A program made the position numbers and the translations under genes. A stretch of DNA of 10,611 nt from contig JAZQUG010000032.1 of NCBI GenBank assembly GCA_045631225.1, positions 1 to 10,611 on the forward strand. Direction: 5' to 3'. Below are positions 1 to 6,810 of this stretch, in pieces. The stretch's first letter is position 1. Each line of letters starts with the position of its first letter. The notes under the pieces were generated by a model. That model was given only the letters and a program-made list of their open reading frames with translations. It made no database searches and was not told the origin of the DNA. The DNA is from Fimenecus sp045631225. Its GTDB lineage: Bacteria > Bacillota > Clostridia > Oscillospirales > Acutalibacteraceae.

Positions 1-1
1 T

Positions 2-1660
2 GCAGTTATGATGTTTTCTATTCTTTTTAATACTATAGATGCGACATTTCTAAAAGATGCACCCGAACCGAAAAGTGAGGCGCAACTCATCGAGATGCAG
101 AGTAAATTTGATGAACCTGAATTAAGTAATGAAATTACGGTTATTAAGATATCAGAACTCTCCATGTCACAACTTCATACAATTATTGCTTTACAAGGAC
201 TTGTTGCAAGAGCAAATCCCGCAATATTTATTGATTACGGTTCAGAATCAAACCGATATGCTCTTGAAGAAATGAAAAAAGCAGGCTACACAATTTCTGA
301 AACAGATGCAGACGGTAACCCTTGGAATTTTTCTTCTGTAATTAAAAAATTCTCACCATACATAACTGATGGCGGGTATATTCTTTTCAAAACTTACGAA
401 GACCATGGTCAACTGAATACTGCAACAAATCTTGCGACAATAAATGGTTGGCTTCCCGTTGCTTGTGATAACGAAGAAGCAGTAACAAATCTCGGATTAA
501 AAAAATCTGCTGATATCAGTGAAGATAACATAAACTTAAAATATCTAAAAAACTTTTACAAAGAAAATAAAGAGCATTTTCGTAACGATTCACTTGTACA
601 TCTTTATTACTATGCAAACGGAATGAGAGATTTTGCAATTCAGCAGAATATTTTTGTTGTATATATTGAAGACAGCGATTTTACAGGCAGACTTTTCCGT
701 GATAAGGTTATGAAAAATCTTAAACCAGCCTCTATTATTTTTGGTTGGTGTCAGTATGAAGTTAAATTTACAGAATCTGCTTCACGTTACGGTCATTCAG
801 TAATTCCGTCTGACCATTCTTATAATCTCAGCATACTTTCATCTTTTGAAGTTGAAAAAGCCAAATTTAATACTAAATTGTCATCCGAGGTTACACTTGA
901 TGAAAACAAACATTATGTTTCATTAGTTTATAGCGATGGCGATAATCTTCAATGGATTCAGAATGGTTTTAGTGAATTTCATACCTGGCAAGGCTACAAT
1001 TCTCCTGTACCTGTCAGCTGGACATTCTCTCCTATTGCTAAGGAATTATCTTCAGTTGACATAAAGCGCACTCTTACTACAGGTGAAGGCGTTGCGTTTA
1101 CTACAGGTCCTTCAGGTGGCGGATATGCACGTATCTCTAAAATGAATTCCGAAGAGCTTGAAGCGTTTTCAGATTATAGTGCTTCACTTATGCTTGAATC
1201 CGGTCTTAATATCATAACATTCCTCGATGAGTACAAAGGACTGAATTTTGATAAAAGCCTCGAAAAGCGTCTTTCATATTTTTCAAGATATGATAATATT
1301 GAAGGTGGTATTATTCAGCTTGACCCTGACAGATATTCAGCAGGTAAAGGAAAGGTGTTCTTCTCGAACGATAAACCTTTTGTTACCGTTGGTTTCAGTT
1401 TGTGGTATCCAAGCGGGAATCCTGAAGAAGTAACTAACGAATGGCTCAAAGAACAAGCGGATATAATCAACGCAAAAAAAGCTGATTTATCATCAATAAA
1501 CGGATACACGGTAATAAACATTCATCCGTGGACAATCGGCACTGATGATTTACAATATTTTATAAGTCAATTAGATGATAATATCGAAATTATAGGTGTA
1601 GATGAATTACTTTCTGCCATCGAGCAGAATGTTCCGCACGAATTCGCACAACCCGAATAA
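2..1660 (+). CDS. GxGYxYP-family putative glycoside hydrolase-like protein, 5' end outside window
   Basis: I assign this to the GxGYxYP (GxGYxYxP) family, a group of mostly uncharacterised proteins thought to be linked to carbohydrate metabolism. Counting from the first ATG in the window (position 8), residues 43-77 (ITVIKISELS through AIFIDYG, including LQGLVARAN) match the N-terminal region of the family. SDGDNLQW (309-316) and GPSGGGYARIS (367-377) match the conserved core, followed by the acidic segment ITFLDE (403-408). The motif that names the family is degraded here: the residue two after the Tyr is Arg, not Tyr. The frame is open to the window edge (GCA GTT before ATG ATG), and no ribosome binding site or signal peptide is visible, so the true start is probably upstream. 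Catalysis has not been shown for the family as far as I know; the family call is firm, the function is not. Confidence 0.8.
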   Translation, partial: AVMMFSILFNTIDATFLKDAPEPKSEAQLIEMQSKFDEPELSNEITVIKISELSMSQLHTIIALQGLVARANPAIFIDYGSESNRYALEEMKKAGYTISETDADGNPWNFSSVIKKFSPYITDGGYILFKTYEDHGQLNTATNLATINGWLPVACDNEEAVTNLGLKKSADISEDNINLKYLKNFYKENKEHFRNDSLVHLYYYANGMRDFAIQQNIFVVYIEDSDFTGRLFRDKVMKNLKPASIIFGWCQYEVKFTESASRYGHSVIPSDHSYNLSILSSFEVEKAKFNTKLSSEVTLDENKHYVSLVYSDGDNLQWIQNGFSEFHTWQGYNSPVPVSWTFSPIAKELSSVDIKRTLTTGEGVAFTTGPSGGGYARISKMNSEELEAFSDYSASLMLESGLNIITFLDEYKGLNFDKSLEKRLSYFSRYDNIEGGIIQLDPDRYSAGKGKVFFSNDKPFVTVGFSLWYPSGNPEEVTNEWLKEQADIINAKKADLSSINGYTVINIHPWTIGTDDLQYFISQLDDNIEIIGVDELLSAIEQNVPHEFAQPE

Positions 1661-1759
1661 AATTGTTTTTAATAACCCTCATACCTACTCATTTGTTTGC
1701 TCGGTCAAAGAAATAGACTATTGAAAGCAGTTAAGCAAATTCCAATTTATCGAACTGAC

Positions 1760-1777
1760 AGCAACTGATAGTTGCTT
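1760..1777 (+). terminator. Small AGCAACT hairpin, weak terminator or degenerate copy of the window's hairpin module
   Basis: AGCAACT (1760-1766) pairs with AGTTGCT (1770-1776) across a 3-nt loop. The stem shares AGCAAC/GTTGCT with the four strong hairpins downstream, but there is no proper T-run, so termination here would be weak. It lies about 100 nt after the GxGYxYP gene, for which no better terminator is visible. Confidence 0.35.
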
Positions 1778-1804
1778 GTTCAATATAACATTCAGTGATA
1801 GAAT
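1776..1804 (+). promoter_or_regulatory. Candidate sigma-A promoter of the HTH/zinc-ribbon regulator
   Basis: TTGTTC (1776-1781), a 17-bp spacer and TAGAAT (1799-1804), preceded by TGA so that it also fits an extended -10 (TGn). Transcription would begin around 1811, giving a very short leader directly at the ribosome binding site GAGGTG (1811-1816), 8 nt before the ATG. Confidence 0.45.
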
Positions 1805-1812
1805 AACACTGA
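1792..1812 (+). promoter_or_regulatory. Candidate operator, inverted repeat over the -10 box
   Basis: TCAGTG (1792-1797) and CACTGA (1807-1812) are perfect inverted arms. Two further symmetric TA pairs lie inside, giving 16 symmetric positions of 21. The palindrome covers the -10 hexamer and the start of the ribosome binding site of the gene for an HTH regulator, as expected of an autoregulatory operator. It is a pattern observation only. Confidence 0.4.
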
Positions 1813-1824
1813 GGTGATAACAAT

Positions 1825-2487
1825 ATGGAAACTAAAGATATTATTCTTGAATTGCGAACTAAAAAAGGTTTATCACAGGACGAACTTGCTGAAAAAGTTT
1901 TTGTGACCCGTCAGGCTGTGTCCCGTTGGGAAAATGGAGAAACAACACCTAACATAGAAACATTGAAATTATTGTCAAAGCTTTTTGATGTGTCTATCAA
2001 CACTCTTTTAGGCTCACCCTGTCAGTTAACCTGTCAATGCTGTGGTATGCCTTTGGAAGACAGTAACACCAGCAAAGAAATTGATGGTATTTTTAACGAA
2101 GAATATTGTAAATGGTGTTATGCCGATGGCGATTTCACCCTTGATTACTGGAAACAGTATGCACACATCGGTGACAAGGAAATGTTTGAAGAATTCAAAA
2201 AGAAAATCATTGATGAAATCAACACTCTTCTTAATATTGAAGGCTTACCGAAAGTGGAAAATCTTAATGTTTTGCCCGGTAGCTTCGTAAATCTTGAATA
2301 CCGACTCCCAAACGGTCAGGTTGTTAAATTCCTTGATGACAAAGCAACTTATCTTGGCAGTCAGTTGGAATGTGAATTCGGTGGTGACAGATGTTTCGGC
2401 ATCGTGGCAAATATGGATTTTATCCTTGTATGCACCTATGAAGAAAATGGCGAAAACCCTGAATTAGTTATGTATAAAAAGAGATAA
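1825..2487 (+). CDS. XRE-family HTH regulator fused to a zinc ribbon and a conserved C-terminal domain
   Basis: A cytoplasmic DNA-binding protein of 220 residues. Residues 5-62 are a Cro/C1 (HTH_3) domain: GLSQDELAEKVFVTRQAVSRW holds helices 2 and 3, and the recognition helix TRQAVSRWENG is typical. Residues 70-105 are a putative zinc ribbon of the Zn_ribbon_2 type, CQCCGMPLE with a second CxxC in EYCKWCYADG (ligands probably C70, C73, C95, C98). Residues 120-220 form an alpha then beta-rich domain (KKKIIDEINTLL, later FVNLEYRLPNGQ, CEFGGDRCFG) whose function I do not know; similar tails occur on clostridial proteins with this zinc ribbon. The start is fixed by GAGGTG 8 nt upstream. The gene is monocistronic, with a possible operator overlapping its own promoter. 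The target genes and the signal, possibly metal or redox through the cysteines, are unknown. Confidence 0.85.
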   Translation: METKDIILELRTKKGLSQDELAEKVFVTRQAVSRWENGETTPNIETLKLLSKLFDVSINTLLGSPCQLTCQCCGMPLEDSNTSKEIDGIFNEEYCKWCYADGDFTLDYWKQYAHIGDKEMFEEFKKKIIDEINTLLNIEGLPKVENLNVLPGSFVNLEYRLPNGQVVKFLDDKATYLGSQLECEFGGDRCFGIVANMDFILVCTYEENGENPELVMYKKR

Positions 2488-2496
2488 TAACTACAC

Positions 2497-2529
2497 AAGC
2501 AACAGTATTTTCTGTTGCTTTTATTTTTG
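2497..2529 (+). terminator. Intrinsic terminator, hairpin-module copy 1
   Basis: A 9-bp stem AAGCAACAG (2497-2505) and CTGTTGCTT (2512-2520) with a 6-nt loop, followed by TTATTTTTG. It lies 9 nt after the regulator stop codon. The stem is shared with the other three copies. Confidence 0.85.
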
Positions 2530-2543
2530 TGTGGAGGTATAAT
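2515..2543 (+). promoter_or_regulatory. Promoter overlapping terminator copy 1
   Basis: TTGCTT (2515-2520, inside the 3' arm of the terminator), 17 bp, TATAAT (2538-2543). It would transcribe the carbohydrate-binding lipoprotein with a leader of about 85 nt. A second TATAAT at 2595-2600 has only a poor -35 (ATTACA or TTACAT). Confidence 0.55.
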
Positions 2544-2635
2544 TTTATTAACAAATTTTAACAGTTTGTTTATTACATTTTAATTTTTAAGGTTTATAAT
2601 ATAAACAATCAGTTATTATGAAAGGTCTTGGGAAA

Positions 2636-4215
2636 ATGAAAAAAATATTAGCGTGTTTAGTTGTGATTACTCTTTTATTCACAGGTTGCAGTCTTGCTAC
2701 ACAAAAAATTGACGGTGTTCAAATCAACCTTTCTGACAGCAAAATCACAGTTGACGGTAAAAAGATTACAAACGACAACACACAGGCAGTTTACTCTTCA
2801 AATGACATTATTTTCTACCTTGAAGGTCAGGATTTCAAATATGGTGAGGGTGAAAAAGAAGATGAACATTCACAGACAGAAGCAGACTCTCACACAGTTG
2901 TTCACATTACAAAACCTGGTCGATATGTTTTAAGTGGTAGTCTTTCAGCGGGGCAAATCGCAGTTGATTTGGGTGAGGATGCTGAAACTGACCCAAATGC
3001 TGTTGTAACACTCATTCTCAATGGCGTTGATATTACTTGTACAGTTGCTCCTGCAGTAATTTTCTATAATGTATATGAATGCGGTAGTGCTGATGAAGAA
3101 ACTGCAACAAAGGATGTTGACACAAGCAAAGCAGGTGCTAATGTAATTATTGCAGATGGTACCGAAAACAACATCAATGGCTCTTATGTTGCAAAAATAT
3201 ATAAGTCTTATGAACTTAATGAAGAAGGCACAGAGGTAGCTGACAGTAAAAAACTCCACAAATATGACGGTGCTTTCTACTCAAAGAAATCAATGAATAT
3301 TGATGGTGGTGACAAAGGTAACGGTATTCTTAATATCAAAGCCGAAAACGAAGGGCTTGATAGTGAATTACATCTTACAATCAATGGTGGCGTTTCAACA
3401 TAACGTCAGGTAATGACGGAATCAACACAAATGAAGACAATGTTTCTGTTACTACAATGAATGGTGGCACACTTAACATTCTTTGTGATGGCTCTACCGG
3501 TGAAGGTGACGGAATCGACTCTAACGGTTGGCTTGTAATCAACGGTGGTACTATCAATTCACAGGCTTGTGCTGCAAGTGGTGATGCAGGTATCGACTCC
3601 GACAAGGGGATTTATATCAATGGTGGCAAGGTAGTTGCATCAGGTAATATGCTTGATAAAATCGCAGGTGGCGAGCAGACCTATGCAGTATTCAGTTTTT
3701 CAAGTCGTCAGGTTGGTGACAGCACATACACACTTAAAAATGGTGATGGCAAGGCAATCGGTGAATATGCTCCAACAAATGATTTCACCTATCTTTTAGT
3801 TGCAGGTGATGAGCTTACTCCTGGTGACTATACATTCTGGCAAGGTGACACACAACTCTCTGCAAATTCAATGAGTGGTATGCCACAAGGCGAAAGACCA
3901 CAAATGCCAAATGGTGAAATACCTGAAGGTTTTACTCCACCTGAAAATGGCAACAGACCTGAAATGCCACAGGGAGAAAGACCACAAATGCCAAATGGGG
4001 AAACGCCCGAAGGATTTACTTCTCCTGAAATGCCGAATGGAGAAAGACCACAGATGCCTGAAAATATGGAAGACTTCACTCCACCTGAAGGAATGGAAAA
4101 TATGACTCCTCCAAATGGTATGAGTGGTCAGATGCCAACGGGTGAAGCTTCGACAACATTCACAATCGTCAGGGGTGGCAACCAATTCGCAAATGTTTCC
4201 CCTGCTACAAAGTGA
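2636..4215 (+). pseudogene. Cthe_2159-like (DUF4353) carbohydrate-binding lipoprotein, frameshifted
   Basis: Two frames make up one protein. From ATG 2636 the product starts MKKILACLVVITLLFTGC, a lipoprotein signal peptide with Cys18 as lipidation site, so it would be anchored outside the membrane. Frame 1 ends at a TAA at 3401-3403 just after LTINGG. The other frame continues without loss of family sequence (FNITSGNDGINTNEDNVSV at about 3394-3450, then NGGTLNI, IDSNGWLVINGGTI, IDSDKGIYINGGKV) and ends at 4215. These NGG/GID repeats and the earlier GRYVLSGSL and DGAFYSKKSMNIDG segments match Cthe_2159, a beta-helix protein of Clostridium thermocellum that binds acidic polysaccharides. One base missing near 3392-3394 explains the break; restored length would be 526 residues. 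An ATG at 2618 is in frame, but 2636 gives the better signal peptide and has AAAGG 10 nt upstream. The cause may be a real mutation or a sequencing error. Confidence 0.8.
3880..4143 (+). repeat. In-frame tandem repeats coding a Pro/Met/Gly-rich tail
   Basis: Three imperfect units begin at 3880, 3964 and 4030. The first two share MPQGERPQMPNGE, then PEGFT; the third begins MPNGERPQMPE and runs into FTPPEG. Unit lengths differ (84 and 66 bases for the first two), and the DNA copies have diverged mainly at third positions. The encoded tail is acidic, probably disordered, and lies between the beta-helix and a short C-terminal segment (TFTIVRGGNQF). Similar PxG-rich tails occur on other clostridial surface proteins. 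Confidence 0.75.
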
Positions 4216-4224
4216 TAAATGAAC

Positions 4225-4261
4225 AAGAGCAACAGGAATGAAAACTGTTGCTTTTATTTTT
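4225..4261 (+). terminator. Intrinsic terminator, hairpin-module copy 2
   Basis: Core stem AGCAACAG (4228-4235) and CTGTTGCT (4245-4252), extendable outward by one G-T and two A-T pairs, with a 9-nt loop, then TTTATTTTTG. It begins about 10 nt after the lipoprotein stop codon. Confidence 0.85.
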
Positions 4262-4275
4262 GTGGGTGGTATAAT
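4248..4275 (+). promoter_or_regulatory. Promoter overlapping terminator copy 2
   Basis: TTGCTT (4248-4253), 16 bp, TATAAT (4270-4275) preceded by TGG (extended -10). The expected start near 4282 leaves a leader of about 20 nt before the GNAT start codon, just enough for the AGGAAG ribosome binding site, which supports this promoter being real. Confidence 0.65.
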
Positions 4276-4303
4276 TATTTCAATAAATAATCAGGAAGAT
4301 AAT

Positions 4304-4744
4304 ATGAATATAAGAAAATTTAAAGAAACCGGTTTGCCGGTTGTTATGCAAATCTGGTTAGATACAAATATTCAGGCTCACAATTTCATATCACCGAAAT
4401 ACTGGGAAGAGAATTTCCAAATGGTAAAAAACATTTTGCCACAGGCAGAAGTATATGTATATGAAGATGATGCCACAAACGAAATTCTCGGTTTTATCGG
4501 ACTGACCGATAATTTTATAGCAGGGTTATTTGTCAGAAGTGATGCTCAATCCAAGGGTATCGGCAAACAACTCCTTGACTACGCCAAAGCTATTAAAAAC
4601 GAATTGACCTTAACCGTATATGCTAAAAACACCCGTGCTATCAACTTTTATCACAGAGAGCAGTTTTCTACTGACTCCGAAAAAACTGACGATAACACAG
4701 GCGAAAAAGAATTTGTACTTATATGGAAAACAAACGAGGTGTAA
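4304..4744 (+). CDS. GNAT-family N-acetyltransferase, YiaC/YjaB-like
   Basis: A single-domain cytoplasmic acetyltransferase of 146 residues that would transfer acetyl from acetyl-CoA to an amine. IWLDTNIQAHNFISPKYW (17-34) closely follows the N-terminal pattern of E. coli YiaC and YjaB. GLFVRSDAQSKGIGKQLL (74-91) is the beta4-alpha3 core with the CoA pyrophosphate loop QSKGIG (82-87), and VYAKNTRAINFYHREQF (105-121) is the usual motif B. The substrate is unknown; YiaC is a reported protein lysine acetyltransferase, but specificity cannot be transferred. I chose ATG 4304, with AGGAAG 5 nt upstream, over an in-frame ATG at 4238 that lies inside the terminator hairpin. It is the first gene of an operon with the hydrolase, whose start lies 2 nt after this stop. 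Confidence 0.85.
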   Translation: MNIRKFKETGLPVVMQIWLDTNIQAHNFISPKYWEENFQMVKNILPQAEVYVYEDDATNEILGFIGLTDNFIAGLFVRSDAQSKGIGKQLLDYAKAIKNELTLTVYAKNTRAINFYHREQFSTDSEKTDDNTGEKEFVLIWKTNEV

Positions 4745-4746
4745 CT

Positions 4747-5628
4747 ATGAACTATCAATTCAAACGTGAAGATGTTGATTTTTATTCAGAGGGTACACGA
4801 TGCAGTGCGTGGTTGTATCTTCCCCAGACCGATAAAAAATGCCCTGTAATCGTTATGGCACACGGTCTTGGTGGCACTCGTGAAATGCGTTTGTATGAAT
4901 ACGCTGAAAGATTTGCATCTGTGGGTTATGCCTGCTTCCTTTTTGACTATCGCAACTTCGGTGCAAGTGATGGCAACAAACGTCAGCTCATCAATGTAAA
5001 AATGCAACTTAAAGACTGGCACAACGCCATTGAATACATCAAAAAAGACAGCCGTATTGATGCTGATAAGCTTTTGCTTTTCGGCTCATCATTCAGTGGT
5101 GGACATGTAACATATCTTTCTGCAAACAGAAATGATGTTAAGGGTGCAGTTGCTCAATGCCCATACACCGACACTATGGCTACAATCAAGGAAGTCGGTC
5201 TTGGTTATATCCTTAAAAGAGCACCTTTTGTTATTGCCGATGTGTTGAGCTGTGTAACGGGATACCACCCTGTTATGCTCAAGCTTTCCACATACACAGG
5301 TGAACTTGCATTTATGGAAGCCGACGAAAAAACAACAAGGGATTTCATCGGTGACACTGAATATGTCAACGAAGCACCTGCAAGAACCTTACTTGAATTC
5401 CTCAAGTATTCACCGGGTAAATATTTCAGCAAAATCAACACCCCGATTTTCGTTGCAGCTTGTACTCAGGATGACCTTGCCCCTGCCGATAAGACTATCG
5501 AACTTGCCAAAACATGCAAAACCGCAACCTACAAAACCTACAACTGCGGCCACTTCCAAATCTATTGCAACGAATTATTTGAAGAAGTCATTAAAGATTA
5601 TCTAGAGTTTTATAATAGGATATTTTAA
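4747..5628 (+). CDS. Alpha/beta hydrolase
   Basis: A cytoplasmic serine hydrolase of 293 residues with no signal peptide. Visible landmarks: IVMAHGLGG (35-43) forms the oxyanion region; FDYRNFGASDG (66-76) is the usual strand 4 loop; FGSSFSGGHV (112-121) is the nucleophile elbow with Ser115 the likely nucleophile; CTQDDLAP (239-246) carries the acid, Asp242 or Asp243; CGHFQIY (267-273) carries His269. Residues 145-215 insert a helical lid, a common site of substrate selection. The substrate is unknown; relatives are annotated as esterases or acetyl-xylan-esterase-like hydrolases. ATG 4747 is preceded by GAGGTG at 4736-4741, which overlaps the end of the GNAT gene, so the two are probably translationally coupled. 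An upstream in-frame ATG at 4723 lacks this site. Confidence 0.88.
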   Translation: MNYQFKREDVDFYSEGTRCSAWLYLPQTDKKCPVIVMAHGLGGTREMRLYEYAERFASVGYACFLFDYRNFGASDGNKRQLINVKMQLKDWHNAIEYIKKDSRIDADKLLLFGSSFSGGHVTYLSANRNDVKGAVAQCPYTDTMATIKEVGLGYILKRAPFVIADVLSCVTGYHPVMLKLSTYTGELAFMEADEKTTRDFIGDTEYVNEAPARTLLEFLKYSPGKYFSKINTPIFVAACTQDDLAPADKTIELAKTCKTATYKTYNCGHFQIYCNELFEEVIKDYLEFYNRIF

Positions 5629-5633
5629 CAGCA

Positions 5634-5670
5634 AAGGAGCAACAGTATTTTTCGCTGTTGCTTTTTGTTT
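5634..5670 (+). terminator. Intrinsic terminator, hairpin-module copy 3
   Basis: AGCAACAG (5638-5645) and CTGTTGCT (5655-5662), 9-nt loop, then TTTTGTTT. It starts about 10 nt after the hydrolase stop and closes the GNAT-hydrolase operon. Confidence 0.85.
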
Positions 5671-5686
5671 GCCATAATGATACAAT
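5658..5686 (+). promoter_or_regulatory. Promoter overlapping terminator copy 3
   Basis: TTGCTT (5658-5663), 17 bp, TACAAT (5681-5686) preceded by TGA (extended -10). The predicted start near 5693 leaves only a short leader before GAGGT at 5705-5709. Confidence 0.6.
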
Positions 5687-5715
5687 ATTGCGGATATTTA
5701 AGATGAGGTATGTTT

Positions 5716-6744
5716 ATGAAGATATTAAAGTTATTTCCGGGAATTATTTTATCCGCTATAATTGCTGTTTTTGCAATGTGGGTTGAAAGTTTACTCCCTA
5801 TTCATTTAATCGGTTCTGCAGTTATTGCTATGTTTGTTGGTATGTTTTTGAACAAAATCATTTCAAAAACAACTATTTTTGCAGATGGAATTAAATTCAC
5901 ATCAAAGAAGCTTCTCAAATTTGCTATTATACTTTTGGGATTGTCACTTAATATTACAACTGTTTTGCAGGTTGGAAGAATGTCACTTACTGTTATGATT
6001 TTCACCTTACTCACCTGCTTTGGTGGTGGTTATTTTATCGGCAGAGCGTTGGGTCTTAACTGGAAGCTTTCAAACCTTATTTCAGCAGGTACAGGAATTT
6101 GTGGTGGTTCGGCAATTGCAGCTATTTCTTCTGTAATTGATGCCGATGACGATGATGTTGCTTATGCTATGTCTGCAACATTCCTTTTCGATATGGCAAT
6201 GATTGTTCTTTTTCCTATTATGGGCAGAGCACTCGGAATGACTGACGAAGCTTTTGGTATCTGGGCAGGTACAGCTGTTAACGACACATCATCCGTTGTT
6301 GCTACCGGTTACGCTTTTTCAGAGGCTGCAGGTGATTTTTCAACTATGGTAAAGCTCACAAGAACTCTTTCAATTATTCCTACTGTTATAGCTTTTGCAT
6401 TTATTCAGCTTCGCCTTAAAAAGAAGGAAGCAGAAAAGAACAGTGAAAATGCAGATGGCTTAAAGGCAAATTTCAGCATCAAGAAGATTTTCCCTTGGTT
6501 TATCCTTGGATTTGTTGCAATGTCAGTTGTTGCAAGTATTTTCACCGTCCCTGCAGAGCTTGTTTCAGGCACAAAGGCTGTAAGCAAATTCTTTATGGTA
6601 AGCGCTCTTGCAGCAATCGGACTCAACACTTCATTCTCAAGCTTCAAGAAATCCGGCATCCGCCCTATGATTCACGGATTTATCATTTCAGCACTCGTTG
6701 TCATAGTTGCATTGCTTGTTGAAATGGCAATGGGAATTGTGTAA
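5716..6744 (+). CDS. YeiH/UPF0324 family membrane protein (putative sulfate exporter family)
   Basis: A polytopic inner-membrane protein of 342 residues, normal for the family (Cons_hypoth698, also called the putative sulfate exporter family). Hydrophobic segments fall at about residues 8-25, 31-48, 66-82, 91-109, 121-140, 153-170, 218-232, 260-278, 290-305 and 318-340. The conserved core is GTGICGGSAIAA (125-136), which resembles a re-entrant substrate loop, followed by DADDDDVAYAMSATFLFD (142-159) and GTAVNDTSSVVA (185-196). The transported substrate is not established; sulfate or organosulfonate-related export is a family suggestion, and nothing nearby concerns sulfur metabolism. I prefer ATG 5716, 6 nt after GAGGT, to ATG 5710, which directly abuts that site. 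Transcribed alone between two hairpin modules. Confidence 0.88.
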   Translation: MKILKLFPGIILSAIIAVFAMWVESLLPIHLIGSAVIAMFVGMFLNKIISKTTIFADGIKFTSKKLLKFAIILLGLSLNITTVLQVGRMSLTVMIFTLLTCFGGGYFIGRALGLNWKLSNLISAGTGICGGSAIAAISSVIDADDDDVAYAMSATFLFDMAMIVLFPIMGRALGMTDEAFGIWAGTAVNDTSSVVATGYAFSEAAGDFSTMVKLTRTLSIIPTVIAFAFIQLRLKKKEAEKNSENADGLKANFSIKKIFPWFILGFVAMSVVASIFTVPAELVSGTKAVSKFFMVSALAAIGLNTSFSSFKKSGIRPMIHGFIISALVVIVALLVEMAMGIV

Positions 6745-6764
6745 AAATATCATAAACACTTATG

Positions 6765-6796
6765 AGCAACAGTATTTCGCTGTTGCTTTTTGTTTT
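6765..6796 (+). terminator. Intrinsic terminator, hairpin-module copy 4
   Basis: AGCAACAG (6765-6772) and CTGTTGCT (6780-6787), 7-nt loop, then TTTTGTTTT. It lies 20 nt after the YeiH-family stop codon. Confidence 0.85.
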
Positions 6797-6810
6797 GTGG
6801 GTGGTATAAT
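6783..6810 (+). promoter_or_regulatory. Promoter overlapping terminator copy 4
   Basis: TTGCTT (6783-6788), 16 bp, TATAAT (6805-6810) preceded by TGG (extended -10). The downstream GTGGGTGGTATAATT is identical to that of copy 2. It would start the long structured leader of the YhbS-like gene near 6817. Confidence 0.65.

Noticed and set aside
1690..1740. Possible terminator or riboswitch after the GxGYxYP gene
   Set aside because: TTTGCT/AGCAAA complementarity is weak and distant, with no T-run and no conserved core that I recognise.
2566..2600. Second strong promoter before the lipoprotein, TTGTTT and TATAAT
   Set aside because: The spacer is 23 bp, too long; other -35 choices at proper distance are poor matches.
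3828..4185. Coding frames on the minus strand across the repeat tail
   Set aside because: They mirror the periodic MPxGERP repeat on the + strand and have no ribosome binding site or recognisable domain.
3457..4215. Independent gene starting at ATG 3457
   Set aside because: No ribosome binding site precedes it, and the family sequence runs upstream of it in the same frame to about 3394, so it is the second half of a frameshifted gene.
4238..4303. Earlier start for the YiaC-like acetyltransferase
   Set aside because: ATG 4238 lies in the loop of a terminator hairpin and upstream of the promoter; the domain begins at 4304, which has its own ribosome binding site.
2497..6810. CRISPR-like array because of the recurring AGCAACAG/CTGTTGCT sequence
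   Set aside because: Copies are 1-1.7 kb apart, separated by genes, and each is a terminator-like hairpin with T-run; there are no regular spacers.
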